From: Marsupella aquatica
Lineage: Eukaryota; Marchantiophyta
NCBI GenBank assembly: GCA_973895155.1
Contig: OZ316896.1
Coordinates: 4,960,001 to 5,024,000, forward strand
Reading direction: 5' to 3'
Length of the DNA stretch: 64,000 nt
The notes under the pieces are model-generated. The model was not told the origin of the DNA. It ran no database searches and was given only the letters and a program-made list of their open reading frames with translations. Every line of letters starts with the position of its first letter. Within the stretch, counting starts at the first letter, position 1. The position numbers were made by a program, and so were the translations under genes. Below, piece by piece: positions 36,597-47,219 of this stretch.

Positions 36597-36729
36597 TGTT
36601 ATAATCCCCACGTCTAGTCACCGTTTACCCTGGTTAAGTCACCCTAACCAGGGGTGTACATGATACATACACCTATATATAAAACCTCCCGGACTAGAAG
36701 ATGTGTTGGAGACTCATTACCTCATGACA
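36597..36729 (+). repeat. 3' LTR of copia element
   Basis: 133 bp from TGTTATAATCC to CTCATGACA. It differs from the 5' LTR by two C/T changes and one C/G change. Confidence 0.95.
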
Positions 36730-36734
36730 ATTTT
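36730..36734. repeat. Target site duplication ATTTT, right
   Basis: ATTTT directly after the 3' LTR, matching the five bases before the 5' LTR. Confidence 0.85.
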
Positions 36735-36851
36735 ATATTATTTGATTTCATTGTGCACAACTCGTAGCAACTTTGTGTAATGAAATTGTACTTTCTATTG
36801 ATCACTATGTGCTTTTATTGTATGTACTTTATTTATATTATTTGATTTCAT
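36735..36851. repeat. Remainder and second unit of the host tandem repeat
   Basis: It continues the repeat unit interrupted by the copia insertion and adds a second unit with the same words (CACAACTCGTAG, GTGTAATGAAATTGTAC, ATGTGCTTTTATTG, TATTATTTGATTTCATT). Confidence 0.7.
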
Positions 36852-37931
36852 TCATATTTAATATGTATTCTAGTCTTACTCTTTAATTTTGTCCACTTAA
36901 TATCATTACAAGACAAAAAGTAAAGCATGTTCCAGGATGAGCATGCTATATGGGAGGAGTTGTAAAAGTGGTAAAGAGAGCCTAACAGGGGTCACTGGAT
37001 TTGTCAGCATGCAGCTCTATACAACTTTGTATCAGCTTCTTCGAAAAGGACTAAAGCAACATATAAGTCAGATAATTATTTGCAGAATATTGAGAATGCT
37101 ACAAGCATTGCTAGCTTATGATAGCCCAGAATGCGCCATATATAGCCACCGCGGGTATAAATTCATCATTTCAATTCATTCTATGAAACAAAAGCCAATT
37201 CAAATGTCCTCTAATTTCTACATGCCAATAATGTCCAAAATTACCTGCACAATTGTTGGCTCAGGAATATCAGAATCTCTTCTCTAAATGAGCTGAAAAG
37301 TAATGACTAAGAAAATGTCAAATGGAGCTAGGTGGTGACACCTAATAAGGATTCTATGATCTCAAAATGTGTGAACAACCTCAGATGCAATAAACTGAAT
37401 AAATTGAGAAGTGGAAAGCAAGACCAGAATTTCCAAAGACTAACCTGTGCAGAGGGTCTTCCTTTCAATGATCTTTGTGTAAATGCTATGTCAACCTCGC
37501 TGAACTTGACTCACAAAGCTATCAGTCAATACATTTTTCAAATTGGCAACATGAGGCTTAGTTCTTCTCCTTACAAAATCCTCAATGAAGTTATTAGATG
37601 TTCTATAGAAGACACATGTCCAATACAAGGATGAAATGACGAGCCTCTTTCTCCAACTATAGGACTGCAGAAACTTCCATGACCCACAAGAAGCTATGGT
37701 GGCACATGAGGTCTGGGCACACATGATCACCAAAAAGCTATGCTGGCAAATGGAGTAGGGGCATAGAATTTTACTAATATCTTGAGATGGGGCTCCAAAA
37801 GGTCAAGGAGTATCAAGTTTGCTAGGCATTGAATGACATTAATATGGCACGCTACTACTATGGTAGAAATGTGACTGACTGAACAGCTCAAAGTAGTTAT
37901 GATTTTTTAATTTTTTAATTTTTATAATTTT

Positions 37932-38194
37932 TTGGGATCAAATTAGGCATTTTATTAGAAAGTGAATGACTCACTCATCCATACATTTTGGATCATTCGA
38001 AGCAAATTGGTCATTCAAATTCTTTCTTTCATGGAATTGAGGTATGCTAACGTAGTTAGTCATTTTGGGATCAAATTAGGCATTTTATTAGAAAGTGAAT
38101 GACTCACTTACCCATACATTTTGGATCATCCGAAGCAAATTGGTCATTTGGAAGCTTTCTTTCATGGAATTGAGTTATGTTACAGTAGTTAGTC
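37932..38194. repeat. Tandem duplication, 133-bp period
   Basis: Two close copies start GGGATCAAATTAGGCATTTT (37934 and 38067) and continue through CCATACATTTTGGATCAT, GAAGCAAATTGGTCATT and CTTTCTTTCATGGAATTGAG to TAGTTAGTCA. Confidence 0.92.
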
Positions 38195-40032
38195 AAAGGC
38201 TAGCAATAATTTGTTATTGCCCTCTAAACGTCAAAGGTCCATCAGAATCTCTTGGAAGCCAACCTTGACTTTCTTCGTGTTATCTTGGTGGTACGGTGTC
38301 ACCAAAAGTTCAAATACTTCAAATCAGTAAATCAGAACCTACAAATCTCCTTACTCAAATCCCTTCCCCATCACGATAACGAGTACTACTGAGTACTGGA
38401 ATGGTTTATTTAGTTGATATCATTGGTTAGTTTGTTCAATACTTGCACTTGCCCATTTGGGAGCGTTTTACCAATTGTCCCTAGGGCAAGTTTTCAAATA
38501 CTCTTCTAAAGGCAAATTTAGCTCATTAGTGGAAATTTTGGATATCTCCAAGTCTAATTGTGTCATTAAGGACAAATATTGTCTGGCTGCGAGCCAGGGC
38601 CCTGATGGTCGTAGCCCTCGCCTTCACTTCGGCATCAATGGCATTGCACACCTGCTTTGTGATTGATACTCCGCAAAAAATTTCACAATGGATTTTGTGT
38701 TATGTTCCGGAGCATTGAAATTGACAGGAGGGAGAATATTAAATTGCACTGAACAGAACACCTTACGCTCTTCAACGACCAAAGCATCTCGTTGCTATGA
38801 CAAAGAAGCACACGCTCAAGTGACGATATTCAAAATTGGGGACTGCAAATGACCTGAAGCAATGCTACAGCTCCCCTCCTTGGCCTACCTTTAGTAACTT
38901 TGTCAGTGTCAACCTGCTTCTCCTTGGTCATGACTTTCAACTTCCCTGCACAATGTAACTCTCACTCAACTCGGGTCAATCCAATGATCACTTGGAGTAT
39001 ATCGACACAAAAACACCACTCCCTTACATCCCCGATGGCAATTTCTGGCAGATTAGCTTAGCTCAACTCAACTCAGCTCAACACATCTTGGCCCTGTTCC
39101 ACCTCTTTTCACTCCTCACCGACTCCAACCTGGAAAAGCAACACAAACAACAATTCCGTTCTTGCAACCTTCCTCCGATGATGCAAACCAAAGCAATTTC
39201 CAACTTGGACTACAATTAATCCCTTCTACACGGAAACTAAATTTGCAATCGTGTGCCATTAGGTCAATTCAATTTGGAAACCAGGAGAGAATATGGACAC
39301 ATGATTACCAAACATATTCCCAAGCTGCAATGTGCTCCAACAAATCACGGCAACTAGGCTTGGATACAAGAACGCGATTAGACAAGTCCAACCTTGTCAA
39401 TTTCTAATTAAACCTGAAGAGAATATGGACACAATTTGGCTCGAATGGAGTTCTCAATCAATGGAAATTCAGTTGCCGCTACATTACACAAGTAATGGAT
39501 GACGGAGAGAAGGATGTGAGTCTTGTGAAGCGAAGCTGCGATGCAATGTACAGACAGATGGAGCACAACTCTACGACGTGACCAGCAAACAACAATCACG
39601 TCAATCGAACGGCATGAAGGAAGAGTGTTGAGAGGAATGAACGAATGAAAGAAATTCCAAAGTAGTTATTATGAAATAGTTATGCAACTTGTTACTTTTT
39701 CACTAGGTAAACACTGACATATCTATTTTTGGTGAAATGAATTATTTGTTCCAATCAAAATTTGGAAGGAATTTTCATTTGGGCCAAAATGAAAATTGTA
39801 ACTAAAGCGGTTACAAGTGTAAATAAACGTAATTTCTTTCTGTGTATTTTTGTTTCTTTTATGTCCTCTTTTGACGGCATGGTGACCCTATTTTTATGCA
39901 CAAAGTGTTGCAAACAGGATCCGGGCGGTTATTTTCTTTTGCAAAACCATCCTCCCCTGTTTGTGACCGACCTTGCTGATGTGGCATGCTGTGGTGCCGG
40001 GGATTTTGTCGGGGACCTCTCATGGGGTCCGT

Positions 40033-40283
40033 AAAAATGGCTTATGTAGGCCTGTAGAGCATTCCCACCCATATGCGCCATACTGGCGGCTATTGGTAGG
40101 CACTAGGTAATGTATATGGTTAAGGATGGGAGGTGTCCCTTTATGAAATATTGGTCAACTATATATTCCATAAAGGTATGAGTGACCAACCTTAACATTA
40201 CGTTAAGGTTGTCTAACATTGACAAAACTTATTTTGCAATGGGTATTGACAGCATCCTGAACAGCCAGCTATTGGGCTAGCAA
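40033..40283. repeat. Dispersed repeat B, copy 2
   Basis: It matches 26522-26765 in the same orientation. The central stem-forming part (CCCTTTATGAAATATTGG .. TATATTCCATAAAGG) is present here too. A more diverged third piece may lie near 40410-40450 (TTTGTAGGCCGTTAGAG). Confidence 0.8.
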
Positions 40284-40932
40284 ACTGTATATTCATATGG
40301 TTCATTTTTTATGAGATAGAATCCTTGAGAAATGTGTTGATGTGTCAGGGTATATATGAGTGAACCAGAACCTGAATTGAAGATCAGATGACCTTAACAT
40401 ACTGCAGATGGGGAGAATGCCCTTTGTAGGCCGTTAGAGTAATCCTATGGATGGTCATGAGAATTTTGCCACCCTTGCTAGCCCACCTCAAGGGTTTTAT
40501 GTGCAATTTTCAAGTCAAAATGGGGAAAACCTAAACTTGGGGGTTAGGCTTTCTAATCCACTACCACTCAGGGCTATCCTTGTAACCCCCTTGGACTCAC
40601 CCCTCTTTGGGCCATAAATTACCCTACTGTGTAACCCCTCTTCTCTTTCCTCCTTTGTAGTTTCATGGGAGGTTTCCAACCATAAACTTCTTGCCAATGG
40701 CTTGGGGTTCTAAATCTCTTAATCTACTTAGCAAGTCTCACCAAGTGTCATGTATTTAAATGTCAATTTTTGTCGAAAAAGAGCTGCCAGTCATGTTTGC
40801 TGACAAGTTCATTTTTTTGCAAAATTTTTACAAAAACAGTTACAAGCTGTTTGGATCATAGGTCTATTGTGACTACATAGTTTGGTCATAGGACTGCTTA
40901 GTTAGGAATATTATTGTCACACTAGTTCAATA

Positions 40933-41085
40933 CATGTGCATTGCACAAAAGATGTTTTGCGTGAAAGATGTTGTTGAGTAAAAGAAGATATTGCATGAAC
41001 GGCCTCATTGCATAAAAACTATCGTTGCACACAAGATGCAAAAAGGAAACAGTGTCATTGTGCAAAAGATGTTGTGAAGGAAAAA
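40933..41085. repeat. Degenerate short repeats of TTGCACAAAAGATGTTG type
   Basis: Words such as GTGCATTGCACAAAAGATG, AAAGATGTTGTTG, TTGCATAAAA and TTGTGCAAAAGATGTTGTG recur every 20-30 bp. Similar words return near 42885-42920 and 43245-43320, on both sides of the right arm of the large inverted repeat. Confidence 0.55.
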
Positions 41086-42008
41086 ATGTTAATATGAGTC
41101 GCGGAACTTGATTACCTTAACACTTAGCTCCGGCGTCGGTGACTTTGACGCCGAGCTCCCTTATGGTCTAGGCCCGGATAGGCCATCCGGGGAGGACTTA
41201 GCATGGGGAGACTTGTGGGCAATGGGGCGTGACACTGGTGATTGCAAGGCACTAAGTTGGTGGCACACACTAAGAACTTAGATGAGCTGGCGGCTAGTCG
41301 GGTCAAGGGGAAAGGGCCAGGCTCAAGGATGACCGTCCAAACCCCCGAATGTACTTTGAGTTTTGAGGGCTTGAGTGAGAGCTAATTAATGGAGTTGACT
41401 CCATGGGCAACGGACGCTTGGGGCACAAGTTATGGCTTGATCCGGGTTTGGCCGATCGGGGGTCCCGGGCGACGATGAGATCTGAAGGCCTAGGCATGAG
41501 CATTGGGTCAGCCCAATCACAACAGGCTAAGGCACTACGCTTGTAGACGCCTAACTGGAAAGTTATGGACATTGTCAATTGGTGGCACGCCCAGACATGC
41601 GGGTTGGGGTCTAGGTTGGGGGCCAAAATTTGGGGACCAAAGTTGGTCCGGGGGTGGCAGGTCTCCAGAAGCATATATGAGGGGAGTGGTGTCTCCCTGG
41701 GGGCTAAGGGCGAGCCGAAGTCGTGAGCCGCGACGGTCGCAACACTAAGGGAAATCATTAAACATAAATGACGATAACTTCCCAACGGGAAGTTTGTTAG
41801 AGGACTTCTTGGGTGCATTGGAAAAATCTCAAGAAGTGCTACATCTTCCTGAGATCATCTGGGTATAGGGATGCCATAGGTTCTCAGGGTTTGTGGGGGC
41901 TATCTTGCCCGCTTGCCAAATCTTGTCAAAACAGCAGCCAAACCGCGTTCAGTCTCTCAAGGGAACTTGCGTTGGGAGGGCAAGGCCAAGTAGGCGCCTA
42001 GGTTCCTC
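41086..42008. other. GC-richer block of unknown origin
   Basis: It is clearly richer in G and C than the surrounding DNA. Open frames on both strands (for example 41303-41818 on the minus strand) overlap one another and have no recognisable domain. It may be degraded retroelement sequence, but no motif supports that. Confidence 0.35.
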
Positions 42009-43218
42009 ACTTCTTTTCTTCCGACCCATCACGCGCGAATAAGTATAGGGTTTTTTATTGGGTTTAGTGAAATACTTTTAAATTTTTGTTGAAGAACATT
42101 AGGGTTAGTTTAATCCAATTTTGAGAATTATAAGAATCATAGGGTTTTTTAAAATCAAAGTAAAATCATAAGAATTAAGTTTAGGGTAAAAAAATTCCCA
42201 AAAAAACTTTATTGACTTAACTTGTAGGGTGTTTATTCCCCCAAAATTTTGAGCGTGATATGAGACACCCCTTGGATTGAGGTCCTCGAGAGTAGGGGTG
42301 GAGGATGATTTCCAAGGCACTTGGCCCCTAGACCATCACTGGGGCGAGAATCGGGAGTTGGTTGCTAGAGTCGGGGCCATTTTGGTCCCGACGTGTTAGG
42401 ACAAGCTTGGGACAAGCTTTAGGACAAGCTACGTTATTTGGGCCATGAGCATGTCCTGGGGGCAGGGCGGTCGGTTGGTGATGGATAGGTACAAGGGGGA
42501 ACCCGGGCTGCACCTGAGGAAGGAACTATTCTGGACGTATAGTGGGTGTCGGTTCCGGTTCCGGCTTATTGCATTGGGAGGACCTATTGCTGACCTACTT
42601 ACCAATGTCTGTTGAGCTTGAGTTAGGATGCTAAACTTGGAGAGATCTAGATCCTGAAGGGTTACTTACTGAGAAGCTTGGTTGCTTGTGTAAATAGTGA
42701 GGACCGTTGAGTAGTGGTCGTGTTGGAGAGCAAGTGTGGCTTCGTATGGGAGGGGCCGTTGATGATGCAAACGGGTTGGTTGCTCGAGGTATTTTGTGGA
42801 GGTGTTCGGGCACCACGGGCACTTAGGCATGGGTGCTGGGATTGGTGAGGGGGTTGGGTGGCAAGGTTCACCACTATATGTAAAAGAAATTGTTGCATAA
42901 AAGATTTTGTTGTGTAAAGAGCTCTAGGGTCTCAATCTAGGGAGTGTCCCATATCACGCGCAAACTTTGGGGGGAATAAACACCCTAAAACTTAAGTCAA
43001 TAAAGTTTTTTTGAGTAATTTTTTTACCCCTAACTTAATGGAATGTCTTGGAATATTCCAAAGTTTGGTTAAAAAAACACTATGATTCTTATAATTTTCA
43101 AAAACTGAATTAAAATAACTCTAATGTTCTTCAACAAAATTTGAAAGAACATTTCACTAAACCCAATAAAAAATCTTATACTTATTTGCGTGTGATGGGT
43201 TGGAAGAAAGAAGTGAGT
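42009..43218. repeat. Large inverted repeat, about 280-bp arms
   Basis: The left arm (about 42009-42290) and right arm (about 42930-43218) are reverse complements with scattered changes and small indels. Outer ends are CTCACTTCTTTTCTTCC and its complement; inner ends include GGTGTTTATTCCCCC and GATTGAG. One arm has a block of about 25 bp that the other lacks near GGAATATTCC. The spacer of about 640 bp has no recognisable gene. It could be long terminal inverted repeats of a DNA element or two LTR pieces in opposite orientation. No target duplication was found. Confidence 0.8.
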
Positions 43219-45240
43219 ACCCCGGGGTAAAGAGGTTGTTCCACAAAACTGTTGCTGCATTGAGGATTTCATTGCGGAATGACATTGTCCCAGAACAGAT
43301 ATTGTTGTGCAAATTATGTGCTTGAGTGAATAATAAATTATGATGGAAGAGATTAAAATGTAATAATTTTGGCATTGTTACAAAACTGTTATCATTTTAG
43401 TTACTAGTATTGTTGTTAAAGTATTGTTGTCGGAGAGAGAATGTTAGAGCACGAAGATGCAAGGTGGGTGATAGCGATCATCGCATTGCGGAGTCCAAGC
43501 ATGGTGGTGAGATAGGAATGAGTATTTTAGTTTTCAGTTTTTTTTTATAAATATATATTTATTTAAAGTCTTCAAAATAGTCAATAATTTTCCAAATTTA
43601 TTTTTGATTCACTATTTTTATCTTGAATAACTATTTTCATTTTGAGCTGGTTTTAGGCAGGTTAGGGTAGCTTGGATAGACATCTGAGTTAGGAGAGTAT
43701 CTAGGTGGATCTGATGGCGCCAAAAATATTAGTTTTTGATCAAGGGGAGGATTCAATTTTTTTGTCTCATTTTGTAAACAAAGGATTGATGTTTTTTTTG
43801 GCAGGATAGGGTATTATTTTAATAGTGGCTGTGAAAAAAAAGCCCTCTTTGTGGACTGTACATAGCAAGAAAGCAAGTTGGAGGGCTTTAGTTTGAAAGT
43901 ATCTTGCACAACATGCCTCAAATTAAATTAACAATTTCTAGGCCTGGTGCCTTTAGTGCGTATTGTGAGTTTGAACTGTGTACAGAACCTTCAGCCATTT
44001 CTGAGCAAAGTCATCTTGAAAGTATGATGGAGTCTCACGAACCTATAAGCCATCTACGTGGCAGCGCTTGCAACGTCTTGAGATCTACCCTAGACCTCAG
44101 GATGCAAGTCTCTGAAGTGGTATACAAATTTAAGACAACACTTATAAAATGTAGCCAATAGGCACAAGCATTCCTGCGTGGCCTAGAGAAGAATCTCATC
44201 AGGATATGATCTCAATGGCAAGATGACCATACCTAGCCTGAGGTATGAAAGGACTCCAGGTACAAAAGTGTGGAAGAGTAGCAACTCTTCAAATGACCCA
44301 TCATAAAATGAATAGATTCCATTTTTTTTGACCAAACCCACGTTATCAATGGTCAGCCCTCTTCTTTTTGGGAATGTTAGCAGTGGTGGTGAAACAAGGC
44401 CCTAGTTGTGGATACTTCTCATGTGAATGCTAGTTAGGGTCCTGTAATTGGGATATCAAATTTTGTGAAATTATTTATATGTAATTGTATTTCATCTCTT
44501 ACAAATGCATTTTCTATTTTTTCCATGCCAACCATTTGAAAACGTACCTATTCATATATAGACAGATGCGTTTTTCACCCATTTTAATATTTTAGTTTAA
44601 TAGTTCATTTGAAAATGTATTTTAGAAAGATTGATTGTTTTTCTATCTATTTTCCATTTTCCATTTAGTTTCAATGATTCAACTATAATTTTTCCTTCAC
44701 TCTATCTATGTTTTTTGCATTTCCTTTCACTCTATCTAAGGTGGGCTTTACAAGACAGTGGGGGCCGTTCAATGTCACTCCATCCAAAGCAAAGTTGATG
44801 GTCAGTTCCTTACACAAAAGTTAAAATGTCTGAGTCAAGATGTGTTAGGTCTAGAAATAATCAATGTAATTTGCTCCAGTTTTTTAGACCACCTCAAGAG
44901 GAGATCTAAGTTTTTGACAAAAAAGCTTGCACACATCAGCAAGGAAAGGGACCCACTGAGAGATGACTACTGTAGCGTTGATAATGGTTTTGATAATGAT
45001 TGTGCCCCCAAGTTCATATGAACTGAAGTGTGGCCAGTTCACACATATTAATGGGTACTAATCTCACACTTATTAAAAAAAGAATGCCCAACTTCTTGCA
45101 AAACCACCCCAAGCATAATGGTCTGTCTCGGGACCATTACTAAGCCCTCCTCCAGCGCTTCTATTACTTTCTCTGGGTTACTCTGTGTCCGACTCCATTG
45201 CGAAGGAGTGAAGGACGATTATCGTAGACTGGAGAGTTGC

Positions 45241-45372
45241 AACTGTAAGCTTCTTTGGCCTTCTTCTCGTCGAGCTCGAACTCAATCTAGAATTCTAAAG
45301 AGAGTACTAACTGTAAGCTTCTTGGCCTTCTTCTTGTCAAGCTCGAGCTCGAGCTCAATCTAGAATTCTAGC
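45241..45372. repeat. Tandem duplication, 68-bp period
   Basis: Two copies start AACTGTAAGCTTCTT (45241 and 45309) and contain GGCCTTCTTCT, CAATCTAGAATTCTA and GAGCTCGA words. Confidence 0.85.
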
Positions 45373-45825
45373 TGCAGCTGCATTGACTCTCGAGAGAGGC
45401 GATGTCGATTCTCTTCTTTGCTCCTGCCGTGCTACAGTGAAGTGGTACCTCGTTCAGCTGACGGCGTGCCTGCTCCAGTGATAACGCGAATAGCTGCTCT
45501 GCCTGTCTGCCGCTAGCACAGTAGGGAGAGGAGGATTGGATTAAAAATTAGCTTTTACTGCTGATTTACAGTGTGCTGTGGCTTCAGATTGTGTGGTTTT
45601 CTTCGTTTTCTTCGTCTTCTTCTTCTCTTCCTGCTGCCACTGTCTGCTGTTTGCTCTAAATCTCGAGGGGTGAAGCAAAGCACTACATTGCGTCACACCT
45701 TGTCATCGTTTCTCCTGGACTCGCTTTTTCGTCAGCCGGCATGTAGTCTTGCTTTCGAGCTCTGGATGGATGCTTTGAGTCTAGCCCGTGCCATCGACTA
45801 CCCCCGCCTGCGTCGTTTCTCCTTC

Positions 45826-45962
45826 ACACGCAGACAGATAGACAATTAGGCAGATAGAGACCACCTCTCTTGGTATACGTTGGTCTTTGTTCACAGGCAC
45901 ACAGATAGACAAATTAGACAGATCGAGACCACTTTTCTTGGTATCAATTGGTCTTTGTTTAC
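45826..45962. repeat. Tandem duplication, 68-bp period
   Basis: Two copies share ACAGATAGACAA.TTAG, GAGACCAC.T.TCTTGGTAT and TTGGTCTTTGTT. The sequence is unrelated to the copy pair at 45241. Confidence 0.85.
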
Positions 45963-46209
45963 TTATAGCTGTCTGTACGTGTCGACCTTCTCGTGTCTAG
46001 TCAGTTGGCCCTCGTTCTCATTCTCAGGCGATCGTATTTGCTGTTCTCCATCTTGTGATTGATTGTAATTTGATTATTCTTTGTCGAGAAAAGTACTTAA
46101 GCTTAAGATCAGCTAAGAAATTGTAGTTTCTTTCAGTCTTTTACTTTTACATGGTACTGCGGCACTTCGTATTACAGTCTTCCTGGCCATCGGATGGCAA
46201 TTTGTAGAA

Positions 46210-46402
46210 ACCAGGGTAGCAACCGTGGAATAAAGTTTTCTTGTAAGAGAGGGCTGTTCAATAAACTTTTAAACCTTTCTGGTTTTGCAACAAAGGAACT
46301 TGATGGAGTACCAGGGTAGCAATTGTGGAAAAAGGTTGTCTTGGAGAGAGGGCTTTCCAATAAACTTTGAAATCTCTCTGTTTTTGCAACAAAACTTGAT
46401 GG
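46210..46402. repeat. Tandem duplication, 100-bp period
   Basis: Two copies start ACCAGGGTAGCAA.TGTGGAA or close variants and share GAGAGGGCT, CAATAAACTTT, TTTTGCAACAAA and ACTTGATGGA. Confidence 0.85.
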
Positions 46403-47219
46403 ATATGAACACATGTCCTGAAGTATTACAAAGTGCATGTCCTGAATCATCACAAAGTATTGCCGCACCTTGATGCAGAAAATACATCTGTTATCAGAGC
46501 TATCAAAGATTTCTGGCTCAGTCTAGATTCAATTGTTGTAAACGAGCTTTTTGGGCTCAATCTAGACTCATTGCTTGCTACAAAGAAGTACGTATCCAAG
46601 TTGGTCCCAGGAAGAAGTTCATTTTGGTTCCAGGAAGAATCGCTGTCAAGTCCACCACAATCCCACACTTGTGAGAATGCAGCCCCAACCTTCTTAGCTG
46701 CTAACCTACAAATATCTGTGCCGAGTCCAATACTGAATTAAAACCAGCTGTGGTGACAGCGAAACAAAATCCCTCCAGGATTCCTGTCCCTGTGTCACAG
46801 CATCCAATGTGGTCTTGCTCATTGCCCATGACTCTATCATGCTAGTTGTGAGAAGGGCTTCCTGGAGGCATACAATGTGGATTTCAAGAATAGGGAAGGC
46901 ATGAACCAGCACATCAGTCTCTTCCGAGAAACCATCTTATGACATGGACATGTGACTGTCCAGAATCTAGATCAAATCATTGGTATTTATACGTATTGTA
47001 CAAAGATAACAAACGAGAACCCCGCTTCACCCGACTCTTCCGGGACTAACATCCCAAGTCCCTCTTTACACTACTAGAGGCATTGAACCCCTGTCCACTG
47101 CAAGAGTTGAAAACATTCTTCAAACTCCATTTCCTCACAATATACATGAATCACACCCAAATAACAATCCTTGCATAAATTATTAGAGCCATCAGAGATA
47201 GAGAGACTGCAACCTGCTT

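Larger units (their letters stand above)
30074..36729 (+). mobile_element. Complete Ty1/copia LTR retrotransposon, coding broken
   Basis: A 6656-bp element with 133-bp LTRs (30074-30206 and 36597-36729) that begin TG and end CA and differ at three positions. It has a five-base target duplication, a primer-binding site directly after the 5' LTR, a leader of about 1.4 kb, gag, and pol in the copia order protease, integrase, reverse transcriptase, RNase H, followed by a polypurine tract. Only three LTR differences indicate a fairly recent insertion, yet the coding region has several stops and one frameshift, so this copy cannot make its own proteins. It could still be mobilised in trans if its ends work. 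The LTRs are short for a plant copia element. The lineage within copia is not assigned. Confidence 0.95.
36852..40932. other. Intergenic DNA, no gene recognised
   Basis: No conserved protein is seen on either strand. Contents are a 133-bp tandem duplication (37932-38194), a copy of dispersed repeat B (40033-40283) and AT-rich unassigned DNA. Confidence 0.5.
43219..47219. other. Intergenic DNA with tandem duplications, no gene seen
   Basis: AT-rich sequence up to about 45100, then CT-rich sequence with three tandem duplications (45241-45372, 45826-45962, 46210-46402). None of the short frames resembles a known protein. The last few hundred bases before 47220 are probably the 3' untranslated region of MED8. 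Confidence 0.45.

Noticed and set aside
45118-45849. Possible first exon of an unknown gene
   Set aside because: Frames are caused by CT-rich tandem duplications. No splice-linked conserved sequence follows.
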